Source of the DNA: Anaerolineales bacterium
GTDB taxonomy: Bacteria; Chloroflexota; Anaerolineae; Anaerolineales; UBA4823
Reading direction: 5' to 3'
NCBI GenBank assembly: GCA_003105035.1
Contig: PQAL01000042.1
Location: 1 to 39,012, forward strand
Length of the DNA: 39,012 bases
Under the pieces are notes generated by a model. That model saw nothing but the letters and a program-made list of their open reading frames with translations, ran no database searches and had not been told where the DNA came from. Shown here in pieces: positions 8,887-17,050 of the stretch (positions are counted from its first letter, which is position 1; every line of letters begins with the position of its first letter). A program made the translations under genes and the position numbers.

Positions 8887-8915
8887 TGTGGGGAGGGTTA
8901 GGACCCCTCCCCACA
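8887..8915. promoter_or_regulatory. strong intra-operon hairpin
   Basis: TGTGGGGAGGG (8887-8897) pairs perfectly with CCCTCCCCACA (8905-8915) across a 7-nt loop. It lies in the 65-bp gap between two small capsid-region genes and lacks a T-run. It is likely an mRNA-stabilising or processing hairpin, or a weak attenuator, that separates the abundant capsid messages from later genes. Confidence 0.55.
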
Positions 8916-8938
8916 TCGAGAGAAATGGGATCACCTCC

Positions 8939-9154
8939 TTATCGGTCAGGGATGATCGTAAATTTTCCGTTCACTCGCTTGACTACACTGCCCTTCCGGT
9001 CACCTTCGAAGTGAACATGCCAGGAAAAGGCCTGCGAGCTGATAACGAAGTAAGGTCGATTAACGCCTAGCTCAGCCAGGATCAGCGCTAATTTTTCAGC
9101 TGAGCCTGGTGATGGCACAACTGACTTTGGGGCAACCATGGCTGTCTTGGTCAT
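8939..9154 (-). CDS. small hypothetical phage protein
   Basis: A 71-residue basic protein (MTKTAMVAPKSVVPSPGSAEKL, then a strand-rich VNRPYFVISS and GSVVKRVNGKFTIIPDR). It lies two bases after the decoration-like gene in the same direction. A GGATAG sequence precedes the ATG. No family is recognised. Its place between the decoration-like and beta-rich genes suggests a minor head protein, but this is only context. Confidence 0.5.
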   Translation of the reverse strand: MTKTAMVAPKSVVPSPGSAEKLALILAELGVNRPYFVISSQAFSWHVHFEGDRKGSVVKRVNGKFTIIPDR

Positions 9155-9156
9155 CT

Positions 9157-9516
9157 CTATCCTTTCATGAAACCGAGCACCAGGGTAAAGTCCTGGGCTG
9201 CTGTGCCACCGGCACCATCGTAATCCAGGGCAACGGCGATGATGGTGCCAGCTGCGATGTGGGGAAACACATCCCCCTCAAACTCGGTATCGGCATCGAC
9301 CAGGGCGGGTGTACCACTGTCACCGACATCCAGGTCCTTGACATAAGCTTCGGCTGAGCTGGAGCTACCAACATCGAGGATGCCATTACTGGCATTGGAA
9401 GCCACGGCACTGACAAACACCAGGCTGCAATCGAAAGGCAAGCTGAATTTGATGGCCTGATTGGCAGCCAGGGTGCCTGGGGTGTGGTGGGTAAGCGTAA
9501 AGAAATCACCTAACAT
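9157..9516 (-). CDS. head-decoration-like protein
   Basis: A 119-residue protein rich in Ala, Gly, Asp, Ser and Val. It follows the major capsid gene directly, which is the usual place for decoration or stabilisation proteins. The sequence (LTHHTPGTLAANQAIKFS, FVSAVASNASNG, AGTIIAVALDYDG, QDFTLVLGFMKG) reads as an eight-stranded beta fold. The ATG at 9516 is chosen because AAGGAG stands just upstream; an alternative upstream start lacks this. The call rests on gene order and composition, not on a recognised family. Confidence 0.6.
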   Translation of the reverse strand: MLGDFFTLTHHTPGTLAANQAIKFSLPFDCSLVFVSAVASNASNGILDVGSSSSAEAYVKDLDVGDSGTPALVDADTEFEGDVFPHIAAGTIIAVALDYDGAGGTAAQDFTLVLGFMKG

Positions 9517-9531
9517 AGTATTCTCCTTTTC

Positions 9532-9603
9532 CTTCCTCCAGAGTGGGGAGGACACCCTGGAGGAAGTGTGAAATGGTCCTAATCGCTGATTAGGCCGATT
9601 AGG
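9532..9603. promoter_or_regulatory. paired hairpins after the capsid gene
   Basis: CTTCCTCCAG (9532-9541) and CTGGAGGAAG (9557-9566) form a 10-bp stem with a 15-nt loop. Next to it CCTAATC (9578-9584) can pair with either of two GATTAGG copies (9588-9594 and 9597-9603), giving two alternative stems. They lie between the capsid stop and the decoration-like gene. No T-run follows, so RNA processing or stability control of capsid stoichiometry is more likely than full termination. Confidence 0.5.
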
Positions 9604-9608
9604 TAAGC

Positions 9609-11492
9609 TTAAGCACCGGCAACAACACGGTTACCAATGCCCCTGTAAGTTGCAACACCGTAGGCCCAACGATCACGGATCTTGATGGGCAGGGTGTCAT
9701 TGGTGAACAGCAATCCACTGGATGGATCGGTCACCGAATACAGCTGGGGAGCCGGGTGGCTATTGCCACCAGGGTTGTCACCGTAGGCCATGCAGATCAC
9801 GGGGAAGATGCGTGGGTCAACGATGTAGCCCCAATTGGTGGTATCGGTCCAATCGGGCACGGCGACCACCACGGGCCGTGGATCACCAGGGCGATCCTGG
9901 GCATACGGGTTCACATCATTGTTGGGTGTGGCGGGGTATCCGCCAGGGCCGGCACCCATGCCGAACATGATCAAGGCACTGTCATACAGGTCCACGGGTA
10001 CGAGCAGGAACTTGGGCCACAGGACCTGGCGCTTGGCGGAGCCGAGTTCGGCCTGTTTGGCACATTCGATCCGTGCAGCTGCCCAGGCCGAAATAGCCAG
10101 GGCCGTGGTGGCATAGTTACCATGGGAATTATCACTCTTGAATAACTCCTTGCTGTCCTGGGCCAGGGTTGGACCTTGACCAGAGGCGGTGGTAAAGATG
10201 CTGGCAATTGCAGCTGAGCGAGTGCGGATGGCGCTGATCGTCAATGCTTTCGGAATGGCCTGCAACCGGTCAATTTCTGAGTTACGCAGCATCTTATCCG
10301 TGATGCCAACATACCCTCCGTACTTGGTGAAGGCGGAGGTCTCTTTCGTGTCGATCACGCTGAGCTCAGTGTAGGCAGCTCCTTCGGCGACAACCGGCAG
10401 GTTGGTCACACCACCGAACTGCAGCCACTGCATATCCTGCAGGGATCCATCCGTGGCCTGCACGGCCACGATGGGCTCATACCAACGATAGGCGGTCAGG
10501 TTGGTGTAGAGCTCCAGCACGACCTTGTTCATGGCGTTGACGGCCAGGTCTGCCAACGTGGTGGTGTTGGCATTGGCGAAGGCAACATGCGAGGGATCGA
10601 AAGCACCTCGCATCTCAACGTCACCGGTCACTGCACGGTAAAGTGCATCCGATCTGCGCAGCTCGGGCGGGGGCAGCTTGGCGCCTTGGGCGCCAAACAA
10701 CCAATCGAAATAACCCTGGAACTGCTCCAACCCCGTGGGGCCAACACTGAGCTGCTGCCCCCGCGGTGGGTTGGCTCCGATCTGGATCACACCATCTTCC
10801 AGCTTACGGGTAAGCGTGGCAACCTGGCTCTCCAGCTCGGAAATCTTGAATAATAAGTTATCTTCCATATCTTTGTCATCTCCTTCTTTCATTAATCTGG
10901 TAAATTCTTCATCGGTGAATAAGGCCTTTATATCTTCATCGGTGATCTGAAATAATCCATCTGGATTGAGAGCGGGCTCGTCAACGATGTCGGCTGCGTA
11001 TAACGAAGTGATACGTGCCACGGGATATTTGTCGGTGGCACTGGCGGGTCTCCCGCCGGTAGCCGGCACCTCATTCCCATCTGCTGTGGGCCATACCCGC
11101 TCCAGGTCAACGACCACGCTGACACCGAAAGCACCAGGATCTTCCCTGGCCAGCTCCAGCACATACTGACCAAGATCACCTGCGGGTGACTTGTGAGCTG
11201 CTCTGCTGATAAACAGGTCCGCTACTAATTTGTGGTTATCCACTCTAAAGTTGCGGAAACGACCGAGGTACTTACCCAATCCGTCATTGAATGGATCGGG
11301 ATGGGTGAACCTGGACTTGATGCCATTGGCCTTGCCCTCGGCGATCTGCTGCAGCTGGAACAGGCTGTGATCATCGAACAAGAGCCGATGGCCGAGTGCT
11401 TCTCCGGTGGTGGCTACGCTTACGCCGAGGATGGCATCGTCGCCAATGGCCCCACTGAACGGGATGGGTTGAATACGTAGCCTTTCTGGCAT
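9609..11492 (-). CDS. fused prohead protease, scaffold and major capsid protein
   Basis: A 627-residue polyprotein. Residues 1-185 look like a phage head-maturation protease (Mu I/S78-related): the probable catalytic His64 in SRFTHPDP, Ser125 in AFGVSVVV, and the DIVDEPALNPDGLF block typical of these enzymes. Residues of about 185-245 are acidic and coiled-coil-like (DNLLFKISELESQVATLTRKL), as in a scaffold. Residues of about 245-627 have the length and Gly/Ala-rich character of an HK97-fold capsid protein. Phages normally split these functions over two or three genes; here one frame runs through without interruption. The strong AAAGGAGG site before the ATG fits a highly expressed capsid gene. 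Confidence 0.8.
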   Translation of the reverse strand: MPERLRIQPIPFSGAIGDDAILGVSVATTGEALGHRLLFDDHSLFQLQQIAEGKANGIKSRFTHPDPFNDGLGKYLGRFRNFRVDNHKLVADLFISRAAHKSPAGDLGQYVLELAREDPGAFGVSVVVDLERVWPTADGNEVPATGGRPASATDKYPVARITSLYAADIVDEPALNPDGLFQITDEDIKALFTDEEFTRLMKEGDDKDMEDNLLFKISELESQVATLTRKLEDGVIQIGANPPRGQQLSVGPTGLEQFQGYFDWLFGAQGAKLPPPELRRSDALYRAVTGDVEMRGAFDPSHVAFANANTTTLADLAVNAMNKVVLELYTNLTAYRWYEPIVAVQATDGSLQDMQWLQFGGVTNLPVVAEGAAYTELSVIDTKETSAFTKYGGYVGITDKMLRNSEIDRLQAIPKALTISAIRTRSAAIASIFTTASGQGPTLAQDSKELFKSDNSHGNYATTALAISAWAAARIECAKQAELGSAKRQVLWPKFLLVPVDLYDSALIMFGMGAGPGGYPATPNNDVNPYAQDRPGDPRPVVVAVPDWTDTTNWGYIVDPRIFPVICMAYGDNPGGNSHPAPQLYSVTDPSSGLLFTNDTLPIKIRDRWAYGVATYRGIGNRVVAGA

Positions 11493-11825
11493 TTACTCTA
11501 CCTCCTTTTCTTCTGGCACCTGCCGAGTGATCTTGGTGTACTTGATGGTCGCCTTGGTGGTAGGTGGGAAACGGTCAGTAACGAATGAGTAAATACCGCT
11601 GGCACCTAAACCGACTGCAATTCCAAAAAAGGCTACATCGATGTACGGCTGCGCCGGCACGTAAAGCTCCCGGGCTTTGTAAATCAGGCCGAAAGCAATA
11701 CCTACCAACATGGCAATAAGCATGAGCTTATTTCCGGAGATCCCAAATTTCTTGATGAACTCCACGACACCCAACACGATCAACGCCAGGGTCACCGGAT
11801 TGACAATAAAATTACCTATATCCAT
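11493..11825 (-). CDS. holin-like small membrane protein
   Basis: A 110-residue protein with three hydrophobic segments at about 9-25, 33-48 and 63-82 and a basic/acidic C-terminal tail (TRQVPEEKEVE). This fits a class I phage holin, which would let the GH25 lysozyme reach the cell wall. The ATG at 11825 is chosen because AAGGAG stands upstream; two codons further a GTG is possible. Its stop abuts the capsid gene. A structural membrane protein is an alternative, since it sits between portal and capsid genes rather than in a lysis cassette. Confidence 0.6.
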   Translation of the reverse strand: MDIGNFIVNPVTLALIVLGVVEFIKKFGISGNKLMLIAMLVGIAFGLIYKARELYVPAQPYIDVAFFGIAVGLGASGIYSFVTDRFPPTTKATIKYTKITRQVPEEKEVE

Positions 11826-11837
11826 ACGCACTCTCCT

Positions 11838-11957
11838 TCATTGGTCTTTTCTGACTTGATAAAATATGGTCAAGGCGAAGATCAACAACGCCAGGCCGGC
11901 ACACACATAAAAAACCGCTGCAGCAAGATCGGGCAATTCTTGTACAAGATCACACAT
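11838..11957 (-). CDS. 39-residue single-TM phage protein
   Basis: A small protein starting MCDLVQEL with one long hydrophobic helix (AAAVFYVCAGLALLIFALTIFY) and the charged tail QVRKDQ. The start is decided by AGGAGG seven bases upstream; it overlaps the last eight bases of the portal gene. Size and topology fit a pinholin or holin accessory protein. A longer reading in the same frame lacks a ribosome binding site and overlaps the portal extensively, so it was not used. Confidence 0.55.
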   Translation of the reverse strand: MCDLVQELPDLAAAVFYVCAGLALLIFALTIFYQVRKDQ

Positions 11958-13329
11958 TGGGTCCTCCTGGCTGATTACCAGGCATAAACATGGGTTCGAT
12001 AGGATCACTCTTGGCTTCGGAGATGATCTTGTCCAGCACATCATCTTCCTGGGGCTCGCCAGCAAACTTGAGCATCAGGTCCATGGCGATCTTGTGAAGT
12101 GTAGGCGACTTACCCAGCAGGGTATTCTGCAAGGTGGCGAAGCCCATCGAGAGGGCACTGGCTGCATCAGCCAGCAAACTGTTATCCCGTAAACTCACAT
12201 CGGGAAGATCTGGCTTGAACAGCTGCTCATAATCGGTCTGGACCAGGGCCGGCTGAGCTGCAATCTCTACCGCCCGCAGGTAAGCCTGGTACAAAATATC
12301 CTCCAACATCCAGACAAAATATTGTTGTCTTTTCTGCAGGAAGCGTTCTGGAGGGCCTTGCATGGCTTCGGCAGTGGCCAGGTTCACATCTCCGCCTTCA
12401 CCGCGCCAGTGGGGTGGCAGGCCTGCGCCGGCATCGATCATGGTGCGCACGGCCTTCATGTCATGGCCGGCGTCAGCACCACGCAGGCTGGGGGTGATGG
12501 TTTCCCATGTTTCACTTTCATCCTTTACCACGATCGATCCGCTCTCGGGTGGGGATCCGTACTGTGTGCTTTTACTTTCCACTTTATTACTCGGGACCGT
12601 GACAAGATACAAAAATGCTCGGGCTGCCCAATGCAATCTGACCCGATCTTCGAGCATCCTCGAATAACGTAACAACCAGGGGATGATCGTGGTCAGATCA
12701 CTCTCACCCATCAAGGCCCCGATCGGCCGGTTGACGGCATAATGCAGCATGATGGCGTCAGCCATGGGTGCATCGGGATGATCGGGGGAGAGCCATTTCC
12801 TGGGATCATACTCACCGGCCGGCGGGGTTTCCCAATAGACCAACTCAGTTTCCCAATCATTCTGAGCGGTCTCAATCTTCTGGATCTGGTCTTTGGTGAC
12901 GAAGCGAATATAACTCATGCCGTCTATGCTGTTTCTAAACAACAGCACAAATAGATCACCGGACCGGCTGAGCTCCTCCATCATGGGCACCAGGCGTAGG
13001 GCCATCCTATTCTTACGATGGTTCCAAAACTCCTTGATGAACTGATCCAGGGCAGCATCCTCGGAGCTGAGCTCGATGCCGGTGCCCACCACGAAGTTGA
13101 CCGTGGTGTTGATGATGCGCCAGGCCATGGGGTTCTTGCGCCAGGCAGTCAGGCTGTCAGTGTAAAGCTCCTGGATCTCGGTCCAGGTACGATCATGTTT
13201 ACGCCCACTGATGGTCTGCCAGTGATCATCGCTGGCCAGGTTCGGGCTGAGTGATACACTCGTGGTGTAACCTGGGCCATCAAAGCTTTCAGCTGTAAAC
13301 AACCTGGTAAAGATATCTCTAACGTTCAT
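11950..13329 (-). CDS. phage portal protein
   Basis: A 459-residue portal-type protein. The stem/wing features are visible: WRKNPMAWRIINTTVNFVVGTGIEL near the N-terminus, the helical ELSRSGDLFVLLFRN segment, and a C-terminal part with the GLPPHWRGEGGDVNLATAEAM motif (phospho-independent, typical of lambda/HK97-like portals) and a long helix (RFLQKRQQYFVWMLEDILYQAYLRAVEI). The portal forms the dodecameric ring through which terminase pumps DNA. The ATG at 13329 has GGAGGTG upstream and overlaps the end of the lysozyme gene by 11 bases. The length is normal and no defects were seen. Confidence 0.8.
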   Translation of the reverse strand: MNVRDIFTRLFTAESFDGPGYTTSVSLSPNLASDDHWQTISGRKHDRTWTEIQELYTDSLTAWRKNPMAWRIINTTVNFVVGTGIELSSEDAALDQFIKEFWNHRKNRMALRLVPMMEELSRSGDLFVLLFRNSIDGMSYIRFVTKDQIQKIETAQNDWETELVYWETPPAGEYDPRKWLSPDHPDAPMADAIMLHYAVNRPIGALMGESDLTTIIPWLLRYSRMLEDRVRLHWAARAFLYLVTVPSNKVESKSTQYGSPPESGSIVVKDESETWETITPSLRGADAGHDMKAVRTMIDAGAGLPPHWRGEGGDVNLATAEAMQGPPERFLQKRQQYFVWMLEDILYQAYLRAVEIAAQPALVQTDYEQLFKPDLPDVSLRDNSLLADAASALSMGFATLQNTLLGKSPTLHKIAMDLMLKFAGEPQEDDVLDKIISEAKSDPIEPMFMPGNQPGGPNV

Positions 13330-14167
13330 TGAGCACCTCCATATATCGGTATCCATTCCGCTCGATGGCGGTCCAACCCCGGCGGTGCTTCACCCAGCAA
13401 TCCGGTCCACCCAGCTCAACGCACTCCACGATCTCACCGCGGTTCAAGTGACCGATCTCAGCTGCCTTCATATCGGGTCGAGCTCGAATATGCAGGGCGT
13501 TGAACTGGGAGCGCAGGCGCAGCCTGGGCTGGGGTGGATCGAGCGGGCGGTAATTTCCAAACCACTGACGCATAGCTTTCAGGTTGCCATTGAACCAGTT
13601 ACCATCGGCAGTCTCACTGCAGCCTGGGAACCAGAACCGATCGGTAAACTGCCAGATCTTGAAGTTGTTAAATCCGATCGGGATGGATGGAGAGCGGGCC
13701 GTGGTGTAATGGGCTACGATCAAGTCTGTAGTGAAGGCCCAATCGGGAGCTGGGCTGGTAACATGTTCATTCCAAAAGCCGGCACTGGTGTAGATGGCTA
13801 CGTTGGGTCCATGCAGCCTGGCATGAAGATAGAGAATAAACGCTCGAATATCTTTCATGTACTCGCTCTTGGATTTCTTGGGGGCTTCCTCCAGATCGAG
13901 GATCAGCACAGGATAGTCACCTCCACTGGCCTGGTAGAAAACTTCGGCTTGCTCTTCTGGATCGGCGGAGGGCTTGTAATAGTGATAACAACTGTGTGGG
14001 ATGCCTGCTTCCTGGCAGCCCTGCTTGTTGGACTTGAATAGGTCATCGACAAAATTCAACCCTTCGGTGCACTTGTAATATGCGAAGGGGATGTATTGGG
14101 AGGCTATGGACCAATCGATCATGCCTTCCCAATGGGATACGTCAACGCCAAAAGTGTATTGGTTCAT
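13319..14167 (-). CDS. GH25 muramidase (endolysin) with C-terminal SH3-like domain
   Basis: A 282-residue lysozyme of the GH25 (Chalaropsis) family. The start DVSHWEG (Asp9), the substrate strand YYKCTEG and the catalytic DLEE (Asp91, Glu93) are visible. The C-terminal 65 residues (FNALHIRARPDMKAAEIGHLNRGEIVECVE, CWVKHRRGWTAIE) form an SH3b cell-wall-binding domain. No signal peptide is present, so export would need a holin. The ATG overlaps the stop of the large terminase gene (ATGA). Finding the endolysin between the terminase and portal genes is unusual, since lysis genes normally follow the tail genes. Confidence 0.88.
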   Translation of the reverse strand: MNQYTFGVDVSHWEGMIDWSIASQYIPFAYYKCTEGLNFVDDLFKSNKQGCQEAGIPHSCYHYYKPSADPEEQAEVFYQASGGDYPVLILDLEEAPKKSKSEYMKDIRAFILYLHARLHGPNVAIYTSAGFWNEHVTSPAPDWAFTTDLIVAHYTTARSPSIPIGFNNFKIWQFTDRFWFPGCSETADGNWFNGNLKAMRQWFGNYRPLDPPQPRLRLRSQFNALHIRARPDMKAAEIGHLNRGEIVECVELGGPDCWVKHRRGWTAIERNGYRYMEVLNER

Positions 14168-15669
14168 GTGAATTTCAGCTCCTCCAAGATGTCACGCACC
14201 TGGATCACCTGGCTATCCCCCGTGCCCCAGGTTTCATCATCCAGCAGGCTGATCAACGCAGCTGAGATTACCAGGTCATCGTGCATGAGCTCCCCATCAC
14301 TCACATCACGGGTGCCATCGGGTACACCCCACTTCATGAGCTTGCCAGGTCCATCCTTGATCTGATACTGACAATACTCCAGCTGCTTATTCATGGCACT
14401 GTCGAATGGATAATATTCTTTATACCGGCCGGTCTCTACGGTGGCCAGGAAGGTCCAACCTAGATCGGATTTGCTGGTCTGGCTGAACTCGAAGGGTAGC
14501 ACTTTTGTGCCAATCTTGTCAGCCAGGAAGCCGGCCAGGCCTGCTCCTACACCGGTGGCGTCAATGATCACCTTGACCGGTGACCACAACGTATTGAGAC
14601 CTACGATCGTTGAATACAACATGCTATGCTTGACGCCGATCCAGGTTAAGCGGTTGACCGCCTTGTAGATCGGCTTGCTGGCCAGGTCACTATCTTTGGG
14701 CAGCTCCAGCTCGAAGATGGTCAGGACCGTGCTATCTCGTCTTGGGTTGCTAAGCTGTGTGCTATCGTCAACCACGGTTTCATCCTGTCCTGCCACGTCA
14801 ATGGTAAAAGCATAGATGTGTCCAGGTATGGGAGCGTTTTGTCTGCTGTGCGATCCAACCATGAGGGCACGGCGGGCCAGGGGAAACATACCGCCTTCAC
14901 TGTCAATCTCCTCGGAAAAGTATTGGGTCCTCACCAACGGGTTATTTCTACCCAGCTTGATCACCTGGTCATCGACAAACTTTTTATAAGCCGGTACCTC
15001 GGCGCCCACATCATCGGCGGTGAGCACCCATGTACGGCGTATGCCGTCCGCCTGCTCCAGCAGGCGAGCTGCCCTGAGCTCACGGGCGAGCAAGGTGCGG
15101 GAGGTCCAGGCTGTGCCCCAAAACACACGGGTGGCATTGGTGGAGGCTGCCATGGGTGCGATCTCCTTATCCCACTTGCTGATCTCTACGTCCTGGGCTT
15201 CGTCACATTCCAGTAGTAGGCTGGCGGTGGCGCCCACGATCGAGCTGGTGGGAGATCCGCTGAGAAAATGGATCATAGCTGTGCCCACCTGGTAGATATA
15301 ACCGGATCGCTTTTTCCAGCGGTCGCGGCAGATCAGGTTACGCTTGATGACCCGTTCCAGGCGGCGCATGGCGTTTAATGATTGGGGTTTCCAGGTGGGA
15401 GATACCTTCACGATTTCAGCCTGTTCCACGCTGCACAGGCTTAACAGGTAGGCTTCGATGTGGGCTTGCAGCTCGTTCTTGCCCGATTGGCGTGGGAACA
15501 TGACCACGAACGTAAGCCCCTTGCCCTGGATGGCCGATTCAGTGATTGTCCTGGCTACCTGTTGTTGGTAGCTGCGCAGCCTGAGGCCTCCGGCTTCAAT
15601 GCAAAAGCGGTTCACGTCGCGCAAGATTTCCTTGCATGTTTCAACCAGGCCTTCGCCATCGGGGTTCAT
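14164..15669 (-). CDS. terminase large subunit
   Basis: A 501-residue DNA-packaging motor. The ATPase part has a Walker A variant FPRQSGKN (residues 58-65) and Walker B LLLECDE (151-157). The nuclease part has the acidic residues Asp291 (FTIDVAGQ), Asp370 (IIDATG) and Asp464/Asp465 (MHDDLVIS), as in RNase-H-fold terminases. The protein is complete and all key residues are present, so it could be active. It overlaps the XhlA-like gene upstream and the lysozyme downstream by four bases each, in strict translational coupling. Confidence 0.88.
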   Translation of the reverse strand: MNPDGEGLVETCKEILRDVNRFCIEAGGLRLRSYQQQVARTITESAIQGKGLTFVVMFPRQSGKNELQAHIEAYLLSLCSVEQAEIVKVSPTWKPQSLNAMRRLERVIKRNLICRDRWKKRSGYIYQVGTAMIHFLSGSPTSSIVGATASLLLECDEAQDVEISKWDKEIAPMAASTNATRVFWGTAWTSRTLLARELRAARLLEQADGIRRTWVLTADDVGAEVPAYKKFVDDQVIKLGRNNPLVRTQYFSEEIDSEGGMFPLARRALMVGSHSRQNAPIPGHIYAFTIDVAGQDETVVDDSTQLSNPRRDSTVLTIFELELPKDSDLASKPIYKAVNRLTWIGVKHSMLYSTIVGLNTLWSPVKVIIDATGVGAGLAGFLADKIGTKVLPFEFSQTSKSDLGWTFLATVETGRYKEYYPFDSAMNKQLEYCQYQIKDGPGKLMKWGVPDGTRDVSDGELMHDDLVISAALISLLDDETWGTGDSQVIQVRDILEELKFT

Positions 15670-15953
15670 GGCACCAGCAGGATACGCACCAGCTCGATCA
15701 GCGAGAGCAACCCGCCGCCAGCGGCCAGGCTCACCAGCAGCTTAAATTGGGTGGCGCTCTCAGTCAGCTCACGCAGGCGTTTCTCGTAGTCGGCAGCCTG
15801 GGTTTCTAGGCTTTGTAAGCGCAACAGGTAGACCTGTGCGATGTGCTCCTGCTCGGCGCGTGTCGCGGCTAGGTCTGCCTTGATCAAATCCAGGGTGTGC
15901 CCCAGCTGTTCAGAGATAAGTCGGGAGTTTGCATCATTCAATTCGTTTGTCAT
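15666..15953 (-). CDS. XhlA-like coiled-coil membrane protein
   Basis: A 95-residue protein with a long amphipathic coiled coil (residues of about 5-68) and one C-terminal hydrophobic segment (FKLLVSLAAGGGLLSLIELVRILLV). This is the layout of hemolysin XhlA-type phage proteins, which assist holin-mediated lysis in Bacillus phages. It overlaps the terminase start by four bases. No good ribosome binding site stands before the ATG. A 135-bp gap with no recognised feature separates it from the preceding small gene. Confidence 0.6.
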   Translation of the reverse strand: MTNELNDANSRLISEQLGHTLDLIKADLAATRAEQEHIAQVYLLRLQSLETQAADYEKRLRELTESATQFKLLVSLAAGGGLLSLIELVRILLVP

Positions 15954-16088
15954 TTCAATTGGGCTGCTTTAAACTAACAAGGAAGAAATGAATTGATTGT
16001 TATATTGCCTGAGTTGCCTGGCTAAGGTTGATCGATTAACAGATCCGGTTGTTTGCTGACAGCTGAAACCTGATCACTGATAGCTGTA

Positions 16089-16361
16089 TTAATCCCGATC
16101 CAATCCCCATTCGCGACGCAGCTCGCGGATGGCCGTGTCCACCGCCTGGGCAAAGTAATTTTGCGTAGGGCAGTTGCGCCGCTCACGGCAGGTGAGGCAG
16201 CGCTGGGTGGACCGGCGTAAGCGCCTGACCGCCCGGTGCAGGTCGTGAGCTTTGTCCAGCACGCTTCGGGCTTCGCTCAGGATCGGGCAGGTTGGGTTGG
16301 GCAGGCCGGGGGTGATAGGTCGGGATCCCACCTGGAGTGGCTTGGGTTGATTGTTTTTCAT
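16089..16361 (-). CDS. Cys-rich small phage protein
   Basis: A 90-residue basic protein with four cysteines (Cys25, Cys55, Cys58, Cys64) in an Arg-rich helix-loop region (RRLRRSTQRCLTCRERRNCP). This could bind zinc or an iron-sulfur cluster and may contact DNA or RNA. The ATG has AAGGAG upstream and overlaps the stop of the TerS-like gene in an ATGA. No family is recognised. A packaging accessory or late regulator is possible, but the sequence gives no direct proof. Confidence 0.55.
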   Translation of the reverse strand: MKNNQPKPLQVGSRPITPGLPNPTCPILSEARSVLDKAHDLHRAVRRLRRSTQRCLTCRERRNCPTQNYFAQAVDTAIRELRREWGLDRD

Positions 16362-16711
16362 CGTTTACTCCTTAGTTCAGCGTTCACTTGTTGGATGGCA
16401 AGCGAGATCTCATCTGCCAGTCCACCATTCTGTTCAGTCAGGTTTTTCTGAGTCCGCAGCAGGCTTGCCAATCTGCCGGCAGCCGCTCCCAGGGCATCCA
16501 ACACCCGCGTGGCCTCCCGCAGGTCGTCTATGCCATCGGATAGCTCCATCGTGCGGCGTATCATCACCCTTAGCAAGGTGATCTCGGGTTCCAGGTTGGC
16601 TGGGGTATCACTCGCCAGGTCTGAAGTCTCTGCGTTGTGGAACAGGCGTGAATAAAAGCCGTTTTTTAGTGCGTTCAGGTTACCTTTCGGGGCACCGCGG
16701 GGGTTGGTCAT
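16358..16711 (-). CDS. small terminase-like protein
   Basis: A 117-residue protein, first gene of the cassette. It opens with GAPKGNLNALKNGFYSRLF, a basic motif common at the N-terminus of small-terminase-like proteins and phage-associated DNA-binding proteins. Helical segments with heptad-like leucines follow. The position before the large terminase supports a TerS role (DNA recognition for packaging). Ribosome binding is by AGAAGGAT just upstream of the ATG. Some proteins with this N-terminal motif belong to mobile elements of other kinds, so the role is likely but not certain. Confidence 0.6.
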   Translation of the reverse strand: MTNPRGAPKGNLNALKNGFYSRLFHNAETSDLASDTPANLEPEITLLRVMIRRTMELSDGIDDLREATRVLDALGAAAGRLASLLRTQKNLTEQNGGLADEISLAIQQVNAELRSKR

Positions 16712-16776
16712 ATCCTTCTATCCTTAATATCCTTTTGTAGGGGAAGGTCGGTCTCGGGTAATCGAATATTTCTCCA

Positions 16777-16871
16777 TGTAGGGGTGGGTCTTCGACGAGG
16801 ATTCCGAGGGGGTTAATGCCATGGAGTTGTACTTATCAACGATTCGATCGCACGCTGGCGACCCACCCCTA
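16777..16871. repeat. REPIN-like element, copy 1 (95 bp)
   Basis: GTAGGGGTGGGTC (16777-16789) and GACCCACCCCTAC (16859-16871) are perfect 13-bp inverted ends enclosing 69 bp. The distance between the outer bases is 95 bp, the same as in copies at 17973, 18381 and 24952. The left end continues with TTCGACGAGG, related to the CGTCGAAGACCC inner border of the other copies. Confidence 0.75.
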
Positions 16872-16889
16872 CGATTACGCCCGTCGGAT

Positions 16890-17050
16890 GAACCCCTGGC
16901 ACGGGAGGTCGAGGATGTTACAGTGCCTTGGTTCCCTGGCAGGGGAGGCGCCGGATCGGACCAGGCAGCATGCGGGGCTGCCCTTTGGCGTTAAAAGAAT
17001 TGGCACGGGTGAGCGGAGGTCTTACTCCGCATTGCCCGTGCCAGGGGTTC
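16890..17050. repeat. 161-bp segment bounded by 16-bp perfect inverted repeats
   Basis: GAACCCCTGGCACGGG at 16890-16905 is the exact reverse complement of CCCGTGCCAGGGGTTC at 17035-17050. Inside the right part is a nested hairpin (17001-17043). The whole segment lies in the leader of the phage cassette. It could be a small inverted-repeat element, a folded RNA leader or a binding site. The sequence does not decide between these. Confidence 0.55.

Noticed and set aside
13385-14041. 218-codon open frame on the plus strand
   Set aside because: It lies opposite the GH25 lysozyme, which has clear catalytic motifs and coupled neighbours; the plus reading has no recognisable domain or ribosome binding site.
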